A DNA stretch of 61,206 nucleotides from a virus. The DNA lies in the IMG/VR virus record IMGVR_UViG_3300031857_000181, positions 1 through 61,206 of that record; one strand, written 5' to 3'. The notes beneath the pieces were generated by a model that had not been told where the DNA came from, made no database searches, and saw only the letters and a list, made by a program, of their open reading frames with translations. How positions within the stretch are numbered: the stretch's first letter is position 1; each line of letters begins with the position of its first letter. Shown piece after piece: positions 33,371 through 41,333 of this stretch. The position numbers and the translations under genes were made by a program.

Positions 33371-33850
33371 ATGAGAAATCTATCAATTTTAATGTTCGTT
33401 TTATTTGCGATAAATCTTCACTCACAAAGTCAAGAGGTAATAGATTCACTATTACTTGATTCAATTTTATTCTATGACCCATCAATGTATGAAAATAAAA
33501 TTGACTTGGTTGAAAATCGAAAGGATACCTTAACATCATATTTTATGAATAAAAATGTACAATATGAGATATACCAAGTTGATAACTCTAAAAATATTAT
33601 CGTCTTTGATGAATTAGAAAATTTATTAATCATCGAAAATGAAAAATCACTTAAACCTAATTTTTTATTTCTAGAGTTTGTCGGCGAATTGGGTAATAAA
33701 AACTCAGTGGAAAAATACTATCTAACAAAAAATAGTGACGTTGTTACATTGTTCTATAAAATAAAAGAAAACAAATTAAATCTTTCTGGTGTTAACATAG
33801 AAATGATGGATAATTCATATATTCAATATTGTTATTACAATAGAAAATAA
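33371..33850 (+). CDS. exported protein, 159 aa
   Basis: The N-terminal signal peptide (RNLSILMFVLFAINLHSQSQ) is of the Bacteroidota kind, ending S-Q-S-Q. The mature part is a soluble, strand-rich periplasmic or secreted protein with no recognised family. Its host-type promoter suggests early expression, unlike the leader genes. Confidence 0.8.
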   Translation: MRNLSILMFVLFAINLHSQSQEVIDSLLLDSILFYDPSMYENKIDLVENRKDTLTSYFMNKNVQYEIYQVDNSKNIIVFDELENLLIIENEKSLKPNFLFLEFVGELGNKNSVEKYYLTKNSDVVTLFYKIKENKLNLSGVNIEMMDNSYIQYCYYNRK

Positions 33851-33856
33851 TAATAA

Positions 33857-33885
33857 AAAAAACCTCTTATAAAAAGAGGTTTTTT
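33857..33885. terminator. bidirectional terminator
   Basis: AAAAAACCTCTT (33857-33868) pairs with AAGAGGTTTTTT (33874-33885), between convergent genes. Confidence 0.9.
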
Positions 33886-33888
33886 TTA

Positions 33889-34374
33889 TTATAAAGAAAT
33901 ATCTAATTTAGAACCATCAGGTAATTCCACCATAGCGTTCCTCAATTTTGAATTTCCACAATCCTCAATTCTTTGATCACAAGTATTCAAAAAACCATTT
34001 TTAATAACTGGCAGACCATTAATTTTGAATTCTTTCATTACTTGAAAAACGGGTCTTTTTTGTTCAGTGGATGCTGAGACACCCTGTGTACCAGGACGTT
34101 CTTGACCTTGTCGAACCACACTAGTGTCATCGAGATAAATTGCTTTTAGATAACCAACATGTTTATTTTGAATTAAGTTGTTATATAAATTTTGTGCCTC
34201 AAGAAGAGTCATTCTTGGTCCTTTAAAAAGATTTTTATAATTTGTTGCAGTTGCAGGTATTTTAATTACATCTGTATTTGGGTTGGATGGAAAGGAATCA
34301 GTTGTTTGTTCACTGATAACTCTTTTCACTAATTTAACTAAGTCACTCTCAGTTAACCTTATAATTCTTTTCAT
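33889..34374 (-). CDS. leader protein, 161 aa
   Basis: The leader MKRIIRLTESDLVKLVKRVISEQ carries I-S-E, almost identical to that at 26955 although the bodies differ. The body has a proline/threonine spacer and a GFLNTCDQRIEDCGN cysteine pair. Function unknown. Confidence 0.85.
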   Translation of the reverse strand: MKRIIRLTESDLVKLVKRVISEQTTDSFPSNPNTDVIKIPATATNYKNLFKGPRMTLLEAQNLYNNLIQNKHVGYLKAIYLDDTSVVRQGQERPGTQGVSASTEQKRPVFQVMKEFKINGLPVIKNGFLNTCDQRIEDCGNSKLRNAMVELPDGSKLDISL

Positions 34375-34459
34375 ATTTGTTAAATTTTTGATTTTATCTG
34401 TTTTATTTTACAATAAATATATCTATCTTATAAAAAATTAGTAAAAACATAGTTAATTA

Positions 34460-35179
34460 ATGAAAATAACATTTATATCCGATACTCATAGTAAACATAA
34501 ACAAGTTGAAAAGGACTTACCAGGAGGTAACCTATTGATTCATGCCGGTGATATGTCTTCAATGGGTTACAAACAAGAAATACAAAACTTCTGTCAATGG
34601 TTTGATGGGTTGGATTATGATTTCAAAGTATTCATTGCTGGTAATCATGATTGGGGTTTCATAGATAGAGAACCATTCTTTGTTCATGGGAGTGTTCTAA
34701 TTCCCAAATCTACCGAAGAAATATTAAATACCTATAAGAACTTTGAATACCTAAGAGATAGTTCAGTAGAAGTACAAATTGGTGATGAAAAACCTGTGAA
34801 AGTATATGGCAGTCCTTGGCAACCAGAATTTTATGATTGGGCATTTAACTTACCAAGAAAAGGCGAGGAACTAAAACGTAGATGGAATAATATTCCGACT
34901 GATACTGACATCCTTATCACTCACGGACCTGCTTATGGTTATGTTGATCAAGTTATTGGTAGAACTGAACATCTAGGTTGTGAACTATTGGCTGACAGAA
35001 TCAAAGAAATCAAACCAAAGATTCACGTTTGTGGTCACATTCATACTGGTTATGGTTATACTTTTGATGGTGATACTCATTATATTAATGCTAGTGTTCT
35101 TAATGAACAATATGCTTATGCGAATAAACCATTAATTGTGGATTGGAATCAAGAAACCAATGAACTTGTATTCTTATAA
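34460..35179 (+). CDS. calcineurin-like metallophosphoesterase
   Basis: All metal-binding blocks are present in order: SDTH (D8, H10), HAGD (D31), GNHDW, a THGP block and CGHIHTGYG near the C-terminus. The 239-residue length is normal for the small phosphoesterase family. It could hydrolyse phosphodiesters such as cyclic nucleotides or nucleic-acid ends; the substrate cannot be told. Intracellular phosphoesterases in phages can counter host nucleotide signals, but that is speculation here. Confidence 0.9.
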   Translation: MKITFISDTHSKHKQVEKDLPGGNLLIHAGDMSSMGYKQEIQNFCQWFDGLDYDFKVFIAGNHDWGFIDREPFFVHGSVLIPKSTEEILNTYKNFEYLRDSSVEVQIGDEKPVKVYGSPWQPEFYDWAFNLPRKGEELKRRWNNIPTDTDILITHGPAYGYVDQVIGRTEHLGCELLADRIKEIKPKIHVCGHIHTGYGYTFDGDTHYINASVLNEQYAYANKPLIVDWNQETNELVFL

Positions 35180-35182
35180 TAA

Positions 35183-35209
35183 AAAACCCCTCTTTATCGG
35201 AGGGGTTTT
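35183..35209. terminator. bidirectional terminator
   Basis: AAAACCCCTC (35183-35192) pairs with GAGGGGTTTT (35200-35209). Confidence 0.9.
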
Positions 35210-35213
35210 ATTT

Positions 35214-36017
35214 TTAAACTAACAATAGTTTTTCAAATCTTTTAAATTCGTGTTTTCTGTGATCTAAACCATTATAACCACCATTTACTCTTTTACTTAC
35301 TTTTGTTACAACTTCTTCAGACGCACCTTCATCACATACATTCCAAAGGCTTGTGTTGTTAAAGAAGAACGCCGCAGAACCTAGAGGATATTTTGTAGCA
35401 ACCAAATCAGGGTTTGCGACACAATCTTCGCCAATAAAACCAGAGAAAACTTGATAGTTTTGTTTTCCTGTTAATTGGATATAACCGCGACCACGGAATT
35501 TCCATCCTTCTTTGGTTGTTTCATCGCCATTACCCAATCTACTACCATAAACACGAGAAGCTATCTTCTCAGGTTGGTGAGCGTATGACTCGGCTAGTGT
35601 ACCCGGAAAATACTTAGGAAAAATTCTTAACAATCCATCTTTAGAATAATTAAGGTTTTCAGAAACAGCTTTGAAATTACCTGATTCAGTTGAACATTGT
35701 GCCAAAAAGTGACATAATCTCAAATTGGTGATAATTCCAAATTTATCAGCAATCATTGCGATTTCAGAAATTACCACATCAGGTATTTGACCTTTTAGTT
35801 TTTCTAATTTTAATGTCTCTTTTTCGACTTTTGGAAGAGATACTCCCATTTTTTCGAGTGTCGCAGGACCTGCAATACCATCGGCAACTAAACCATTTTT
35901 AGTTTGCCATTCTTTAAGTGCTTTGTCAGTACCAGGACCGAATGCACCATCGGCAGTAATGCCTAATTTTGTTTGGAGTTGTTTAACTAATTCTCCTTGT
36001 GAACCGATTTTTAACAT
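35214..36017 (-). CDS. endolysin: peptidoglycan-binding domain plus GH19
   Basis: Residues 1-57 are a type 1 peptidoglycan-binding module (GSQGELVKQLQTKLG, DGAFGPGTDKALKEWQ, DGIAGPATL). Residues about 85-267 form a GH19 chitinase/lysozyme domain with CHFLAQCSTESGNF (E111), ENLNYS (E120) and GWKFRGRGYIQLTGKQNY. The enzyme cuts glycan strands of peptidoglycan. It has no leader and no signal peptide, so it probably reaches the wall through a holin. Likely the main lysis enzyme. Confidence 0.92.
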   Translation of the reverse strand: MLKIGSQGELVKQLQTKLGITADGAFGPGTDKALKEWQTKNGLVADGIAGPATLEKMGVSLPKVEKETLKLEKLKGQIPDVVISEIAMIADKFGIITNLRLCHFLAQCSTESGNFKAVSENLNYSKDGLLRIFPKYFPGTLAESYAHQPEKIASRVYGSRLGNGDETTKEGWKFRGRGYIQLTGKQNYQVFSGFIGEDCVANPDLVATKYPLGSAAFFFNNTSLWNVCDEGASEEVVTKVSKRVNGGYNGLDHRKHEFKRFEKLLLV

Positions 36018-36092
36018 AGTTTTATAGTTTTTTTTATAAATACCAATTAACTAATTTAAGTTAGTATTTATATAGAAAAAAAGTTATCAAGT

Positions 36093-38216
36093 ATGTCAAT
36101 CAAGGTTAAAATTTCTATTTACTTTTCAGTTTTAATTATGTCAATTTTCTTTATAATGAAGATGATCTCATTATTTTTTATAAATGACGCACCACAATTA
36201 ATCAAAATAATTGAGTTATCTTGTTTTATTATTTTTTTACCATTTTTTTCAATTTTAGTGAAAGAATATTATCACAAATTAAAACATAATATAAAATTAA
36301 CAAAATACTCCAAAAAACTTAACAAAGTTCTTATTTCACAATCACACAATTCATTATTTTATCAAGGAAATGTAAAGGATGGGGCAAAAACTTTAACAAA
36401 AGAAGTTACAGAATCAATCAATACTGATAGATGTTCAATTTGGTTATATAATTCAGATAAAACCTCAATTATTTGTCAACAACTTTATATTAAAAAAGAA
36501 GATGAATGGTATAGTGGTGTGGAAATGTTTAAAAAGGATTTCAGTTCTTATTTTGAACATTTAGAAATTGATCCGATTATTATTGCTAACAATGCGGAAA
36601 CTCATACCGCAACATCTTGTTTTTCGGAAGGATACTTAAAACCACTTGGTATTAAATCAATGTTGGATGTACCAATTATGTATAAAGGTGATATAATTGG
36701 TGTTGTTTGTATTGAGAGTGAAACCCCAAGGGAATGGATTGAATTAGAAGTTAACTTTGCTCAAATGTTATCATCACTATATTCTTTTGCTTATTCAGTT
36801 AAAGAAAGTAATATTTTGAAGGATAACTTATATGAGTTTGAAAAGTTTGTCGATACGTCTGTTTTAGTCTCTAAAGCTGACAATAAAGGTAAAATAACAT
36901 ATGTGAATAAAAAGTTTGAGGAGGTGTCTGGGTGGTGTTTAGATGAAGTAAGAGGAAAGGATCATAGTATTGTTAATTCAGGTAGACATCCAAAGGAGTT
37001 TTGGGTTAATATGTACCGAGAAGTGGTAGTTGAGAAAAAGATTTGGAATGAGGTTGTAACCAATAAATCAAAAACTGGGGAATTATATTGGGTTGATTCT
37101 TATATAAAGGGGGATTTCGATGAAAATGGTAAGTTTTTGGGTTATATGTCAATTAGATATGATGTTACTGATGTAAAGAAAAAAGAAATTGAGATTCGAA
37201 ATAGAATGACGGCAATTAACACATCCAATATGGTTATTGAGTTTGACTTGGATGGTAAAATTATGTTTGCTAATAATTTATTCTGTGAAAAAATGGGATA
37301 TACAGAAAAAGAATTGAAAGGTAAACATCATAGAATTTTTGTTTCGAAGGAATATTCAAAATCACCTGAATATAAAGAATTTTGGAAATTGTTGAGAAGT
37401 GGTGTTTATGTTACTGATGAGTTTTTAAGGTTTACTAAAGATAAAAAACAAGTTTGGATTCAAGCCTCATATAATCCAGTATTTGGAGTTGATGGTAAAG
37501 TACAAAGGGTAATGAAAATTGCAACAGATATAACTGATAGAATCACACAATCTATTGAGATTGAGAAAAAGAACACCTATTTAGAACACGCTGCTAAGAT
37601 TTTAAGACACGATATGCACTCAGGTATTAATACATACATACCTAGAGGTGTTAGCTCTTTAGAACGAAGATTAACACTTGAACAAATAGAGGATTTAAAA
37701 ATATCTGCACCATTTAAAATGATTAAAGATGGATTAGCTCATGCACAAAAAGTTTATAGAGGTGTTTATGAATTTACAAACTTAGTTAAAAAAGATGTTG
37801 TATTAAATAAAACAGAATGTAATTTAAAAAGTATTTTAGAAAGTTACTTAGCAACAACTTCATACAAAAGTCAGGTTCATATCGATGAACTAATAACTAA
37901 AGATGTGAACGAGTCATTGTTTTGTACCTCCATTGATAACCTGATAAGAAATGGTTTGAAATATAACGATTCTGACACAAAATTTGTTAAGATATTTATG
38001 GAGGGTGATATTTTAATAATACAAGATAATGGTAGAGGAATCACTCAACAAGATTTTGACCACTTATCAAAACCATACACAAGGAAAGAAGGACAAAAAG
38101 AGAGTGGTTCTGGATTGGGTTTGAATATTTGTGTTGCAATTTTAGAAGAACACGGATTTGAGATTACTTGTGAAAAAAATGAAATTGGTACTAAAATGAA
38201 AATAAACATAAAATAA
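36093..38216 (+). CDS. membrane sensor histidine kinase
   Basis: The 707-residue protein has two transmembrane helices (about 8-29 and 38-56), a GAF domain (about 75-240), and two PAS domains (about 250-365 and 370-490). The kinase core contains LRHDMHSGIN (H506), N-box NLIRNG (N616-N620), DNGRGI (645-650) and GSGLGLNI (from 672). It should autophosphorylate and pass phosphate to the response regulator encoded 13 bp downstream. Full two-component systems are rare in phages. Host-derived origin is likely. It has a TATTTATAT box upstream. Confidence 0.9.
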   Translation: MSIKVKISIYFSVLIMSIFFIMKMISLFFINDAPQLIKIIELSCFIIFLPFFSILVKEYYHKLKHNIKLTKYSKKLNKVLISQSHNSLFYQGNVKDGAKTLTKEVTESINTDRCSIWLYNSDKTSIICQQLYIKKEDEWYSGVEMFKKDFSSYFEHLEIDPIIIANNAETHTATSCFSEGYLKPLGIKSMLDVPIMYKGDIIGVVCIESETPREWIELEVNFAQMLSSLYSFAYSVKESNILKDNLYEFEKFVDTSVLVSKADNKGKITYVNKKFEEVSGWCLDEVRGKDHSIVNSGRHPKEFWVNMYREVVVEKKIWNEVVTNKSKTGELYWVDSYIKGDFDENGKFLGYMSIRYDVTDVKKKEIEIRNRMTAINTSNMVIEFDLDGKIMFANNLFCEKMGYTEKELKGKHHRIFVSKEYSKSPEYKEFWKLLRSGVYVTDEFLRFTKDKKQVWIQASYNPVFGVDGKVQRVMKIATDITDRITQSIEIEKKNTYLEHAAKILRHDMHSGINTYIPRGVSSLERRLTLEQIEDLKISAPFKMIKDGLAHAQKVYRGVYEFTNLVKKDVVLNKTECNLKSILESYLATTSYKSQVHIDELITKDVNESLFCTSIDNLIRNGLKYNDSDTKFVKIFMEGDILIIQDNGRGITQQDFDHLSKPYTRKEGQKESGSGLGLNICVAILEEHGFEITCEKNEIGTKMKINIK

Positions 38217-38229
38217 AAATTAGAAAAAA

Positions 38230-38664
38230 ATGATTGAAACGTTAATGTTGGTAGATGATGAGGACTTGTTCCATTTAGTATTTGAAGACGCTTGTTCTTT
38301 ATTAGATATTAGTCTTTCACTAAAATCTTTAAATAGTTCTGATGAAGCGGCAAAACTATTTCAAAAATGGTTACAAGGTGATTTTTCAGATAGACCTGAG
38401 TGCGTATTCGTTGATTTAAACATAATTGGTTCTTCCTTTGATGGTATAGAATTGATTAGAAAAATTAACTTTGAGTATGGTAATAATGTGGTTATAGGGA
38501 TTATATCATCGTCTAATGAACCTGAAGAACAAGCAAAGGCAGTTCAAGCTGGAGCTCAATTTTGGATTATAAAATCTGATGATATTGAACCTAGGCTAGA
38601 AGAATTCAAAAAAGATTATGAAGGCTATAAAAAAAGAACCGCGCCATTTAAGGTATATAAATAA
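38230..38664 (+). CDS. single-domain response regulator
   Basis: A 144-residue receiver domain with acidic pocket D9/D10, phospho-acceptor D62 (VFVDLNI), switch Ser near 93 (ISSS) and K115 (WIIKSD). There is no output domain. It follows the kinase by 13 bp and overlaps the next start by 1 bp, so it is presumably the kinase's partner and may signal by protein binding. Confidence 0.9.
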   Translation: MIETLMLVDDEDLFHLVFEDACSLLDISLSLKSLNSSDEAAKLFQKWLQGDFSDRPECVFVDLNIIGSSFDGIELIRKINFEYGNNVVIGIISSSNEPEEQAKAVQAGAQFWIIKSDDIEPRLEEFKKDYEGYKKRTAPFKVYK

Positions 38665-39341
38665 TGAAATTTAATAAGGATACAAAACAAGAGTTAATAG
38701 AATTACTCGAAAAGAAAAATATTGGGTTAGAAGGAAATATTTTGAAGATAATCGATTCTTCAGATGATCCTGATTTTACCAAATATGTGGAGAATTGTAA
38801 GGAAAAGGATAAAGAAACAAGAAAAAAAAGGTTAGAAATAACAAAACAAGTTCAGGAAAAGAACAAAGAATTGATTGAGGTTAATGGTGAAAATCAAAGG
38901 ATAATGGAGGAACTCCAAGAAACCTTGAAAGAGGTTGAAGATTCTAAAATTACCTTTGAAGTTCAAAATAGAGAACTGATAGCATGGAAACAAGATAACG
39001 AAAGAATTAGTATCGAACTCCAACAAGAGATGGCTAAGTCAGAAATGGCTAGAATTGAGGCTGAAAGTGCTAAAATGTCAGCGATTAATGATTTGGATGT
39101 ATTACAAAAGAAAACCCAAACAGAATTAATTGGTAGCATTGTAAAAATTGCTTTGGGTGTAATAATATCTATTGGTATAATTACAACATTTATGTATATT
39201 TTAGCTTTAGTTGTTAATAAAGACACTCAAATGATAGGTTCAACATGGTCTAATATGTTGGGTATATTATTAACAAATGCTTTTAGTATAATTGGGACAA
39301 TAATGGGGGTTAAATACTCAGGAAAGGGAGATAAAGAATAA
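38664..39341 (+). CDS. coiled-coil membrane protein, 225 aa
   Basis: Residues about 45-150 form a long coiled coil rich in E/K/Q. Two transmembrane helices follow (about 159-184 and 199-221). It overlaps the response regulator stop, forming a three-gene unit with the two-component system. It may be its membrane effector or a scaffold, by position only. Confidence 0.82.
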   Translation: MKFNKDTKQELIELLEKKNIGLEGNILKIIDSSDDPDFTKYVENCKEKDKETRKKRLEITKQVQEKNKELIEVNGENQRIMEELQETLKEVEDSKITFEVQNRELIAWKQDNERISIELQQEMAKSEMARIEAESAKMSAINDLDVLQKKTQTELIGSIVKIALGVIISIGIITTFMYILALVVNKDTQMIGSTWSNMLGILLTNAFSIIGTIMGVKYSGKGDKE

Positions 39342-39351
39342 TATTTAAATA

Positions 39352-39963
39352 TTATTGTTTTAGATGATTCATTAAAACCCCGCCTAGTGTTCCTGCATAA
39401 ACTAACAGGTGATTTATTGTTTCTGAGTCTAATTTTGTTTTTCTTTTTGTGTAATCAACACCTAAAACACCGATAAATTTGTTATCAATTGTTTTAATTG
39501 CAAAACTATATTGTGACTTACATCCAGTTTCTTCGGCCAGATATTTTAGTCCGTGAGTTGCAATAGTTTCATCTTTAAAATCGGATATTTCAATAATGTC
39601 TTTTTCCAACAAATGATTAATTGATTTACTAAATAAATTAACAGGAATATTTTGGAAGTTAGTTTGTTTTGAATGGGTATTAGTCCCCACAACTTCATAA
39701 ATAATACTAAATTTAGCCATTGATTTTCCTGTAGGATAGAAATTACCTCCATTGTGGAATTGTGATATCCATACACGATCACAATGTAGTTCATCTCTAA
39801 GGTCTTCAATTTTTGATGTCACTAGTTGACTAATTTTTAAAGTTTCTTTCACCATATCTGGTTTTTTACTCTTACTAAGTTTGTTTTTTGCGTATAAAAT
39901 ACTTAGTGGACCAACAACCCCCATAACACCAGTTATAAAAGCGACAATAATTTCAGTTGACAT
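39352..39963 (-). CDS. membrane-anchored GAF-like protein
   Basis: One N-terminal transmembrane helix (about 6-25) is followed by a GAF-like domain (about 45-200) with DRVWISQFHNGGNFYPTG and FAIKTIDNKFIGVLGVDY. GAF domains bind small ligands or serve in signalling. Its position next to the GAF-PAS kinase operon suggests a related sensory role. It converges with 38664. Confidence 0.75.
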   Translation of the reverse strand: MSTEIIVAFITGVMGVVGPLSILYAKNKLSKSKKPDMVKETLKISQLVTSKIEDLRDELHCDRVWISQFHNGGNFYPTGKSMAKFSIIYEVVGTNTHSKQTNFQNIPVNLFSKSINHLLEKDIIEISDFKDETIATHGLKYLAEETGCKSQYSFAIKTIDNKFIGVLGVDYTKRKTKLDSETINHLLVYAGTLGGVLMNHLKQ

Positions 39964-40012
39964 TTACTATAATTTATAAATTTATTTTATGATTATAAAT
40001 ATTATAATAATT

Positions 40013-40042
40013 AAAAAAGGGGTCTAATTCGACCCCTTTTTT
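40013..40042. terminator. terminator overlapping a stop codon
   Basis: AAAAAAGGGGTC (40013-40024) pairs with GACCCCTTTTTT (40031-40042). It includes the 3' end of the 40024 gene. Confidence 0.85.
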
Positions 40043-40209
40043 AATTTACTGAATTTTGGCTCTCCTTTGTAAATGTTTTCAACCTCATAAGCATTTTTAC
40101 CATATTTTTTGTCATATCTCCATATTTGGATTATATCTCCACAATCAAGGACATATTCATATTTGGTACTTTCTGTTTTTGGTGTTTCCACATTTTGTTT
40201 CTTTGCCAT
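40024..40209 (-). CDS. small hypothetical protein, 61 aa
   Basis: The N-terminus is AKKQNVETPKTESTKYEYV, then a strand-rich part with CGDIIQIWRYDKKYGKNAYEV. It starts 2 bp after the stop of the synthetase-like gene, so it is co-transcribed. Function unknown. Confidence 0.75.
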   Translation of the reverse strand: MAKKQNVETPKTESTKYEYVLDCGDIIQIWRYDKKYGKNAYEVENIYKGEPKFSKLKKGSN

Positions 40210-40211
40210 AA

Positions 40212-41045
40212 TTAAGCTACTTCTGTACTAAGTTTTTTTTGAAGATTCAATTCATACGCTCTTGCCAATCTGGTCATACCACAACCCCAACCAAATCTTG
40301 GGAAGAAGTCCAAAGATAAGAATTCTTCCAATTCTTTTTCTACTCTTTCCTTACCAAATAATTCAAAAAGTTTAGCTGAATAGTTTCCTCCTTCAATTGT
40401 GTAGAACATTTCCTTCATTCCTTCTTTGTCACAAGAACGTTCAGCTGAACCAATTGTCTCTTGTCCGAATAAGATAACATCAACCTTTTGGAATTTGTCA
40501 CCTTCACCCTTTTGCATATTCCAGAATGGGTTTGTTCTTAGTGGGAAGTTCTGAAGTGAGATTGAATCACCGATTTCATTCCACATTTTTGTTTCGTGTT
40601 CAGCTTCAAGGATTTCTGTTCCGTATTTTTCACAAAGTTCATTGTAGTCGGCAACAGTCGGAACATCAAAACCAAGATATTCTAACATTTCTGCTTGAAG
40701 TTTAACCATATCTTCTTTTGTACCTTTAGTTTCCACTTCAAACATCGGGAAGATTAAATCATGACGACCAGGGATTGGTGTTTTCTCTTGTCTATAAGAT
40801 GTTGAGATACAATACACACCAGGATATTCAGGGTTTTTAAGTAGTTCATACTCCAACCACATTTGACCTGTTTGAGGTAAAGGCCAAATCTGTCCTGAAT
40901 ATTCAAATTTAGTGATTGAGTGTGGGTTTTCACACGCTGCAAGGATTGACAATCTTGATTGTGTTGGTACTTCCAAGAATCCTTTTGATTGGAAGAAGTT
41001 TCTCATTTTCTGAACTAACTCGTTGTAGATTTTTGTGTTTTTCAT
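40212..41045 (-). CDS. core-only class II aminoacyl-tRNA synthetase relative (Asp/Asn type)
   Basis: The 277 residues are just a class II catalytic core: motif 2 TSYRQEKTPIPGRHDLIFP (start about 82) with MFEVE, and motif 3 GWGCGMTRLARA (R259) at the C-terminus. It resembles the AspRS/AsnRS subclass but has no N-terminal anticodon-binding domain. It could therefore be a free-standing ligase acting on amino acids, like the known archaeal asparagine synthetase derived from this subclass, or it may modify tRNA or peptides. The window also encodes tRNA-Asn. Its reaction is unproven. Confidence 0.82.
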   Translation of the reverse strand: MKNTKIYNELVQKMRNFFQSKGFLEVPTQSRLSILAACENPHSITKFEYSGQIWPLPQTGQMWLEYELLKNPEYPGVYCISTSYRQEKTPIPGRHDLIFPMFEVETKGTKEDMVKLQAEMLEYLGFDVPTVADYNELCEKYGTEILEAEHETKMWNEIGDSISLQNFPLRTNPFWNMQKGEGDKFQKVDVILFGQETIGSAERSCDKEGMKEMFYTIEGGNYSAKLFELFGKERVEKELEEFLSLDFFPRFGWGCGMTRLARAYELNLQKKLSTEVA

Positions 41046-41082
41046 TTTTTAATTTTAATGTTTATTGGTTAATTATAAAAAA

Positions 41083-41107
41083 AAATCCCCCTAATGACAA
41101 GGAGGAT
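41083..41107 (-). terminator. terminator-like hairpin in the leader of the synthetase-like gene
   Basis: On the minus strand, AATCCTCC pairs with GGGGGATT with one mismatch, followed by a nine-T run, about 38 nt before the ATG at 41045. It could end a short leader transcript (attenuation) or an upstream transcript. Confidence 0.5.
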
Positions 41108-41217
41108 TAGATTTATCTTTTTAATATGTTGTATAAGTTGATGTCCATTATTTTTACTTTTAGGAATAAATACAAATAAATTTTAAAAAAGACATAATTT
41201 AACTAAAAATTTAATAA

Positions 41218-41259
41218 AACTGACAAATTGTCAGTTAAATTTTAATTGGTTTAATTTTT
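41218..41259 (+). promoter_or_regulatory. operator and candidate promoter of dnaK
   Basis: The perfect dyad AACTGACAA-A-TTGTCAGTT (41218-41236) contains the same CTGACA-N3-TGTCAG operator as 17564. Its TTG (41228-41230) lies 21 nt before TAATTTTT (41252-41259), a weak -33/-7 pair. A repressor bound here would block it. The 41108-41333 interval otherwise holds no gene. Confidence 0.5.
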
Positions 41260-41333
41260 ATCAATTGTTTTATGAATTATGGATTGACACCATAAGAAAT
41301 AAAACATATAATTAAACAAAAAACATTTAAATT

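Noticed and set aside
36093-39341. Host chromosomal contamination
   Set aside because: Neighbouring genes on both sides are phage-like, base composition is continuous, and a TATTTATAT box precedes the kinase; still worth a coverage check.
41083-41107. T-box leader controlling the synthetase-like gene
   Set aside because: No specifier loop or T-box sequence is visible; only a terminator-like hairpin can be supported.
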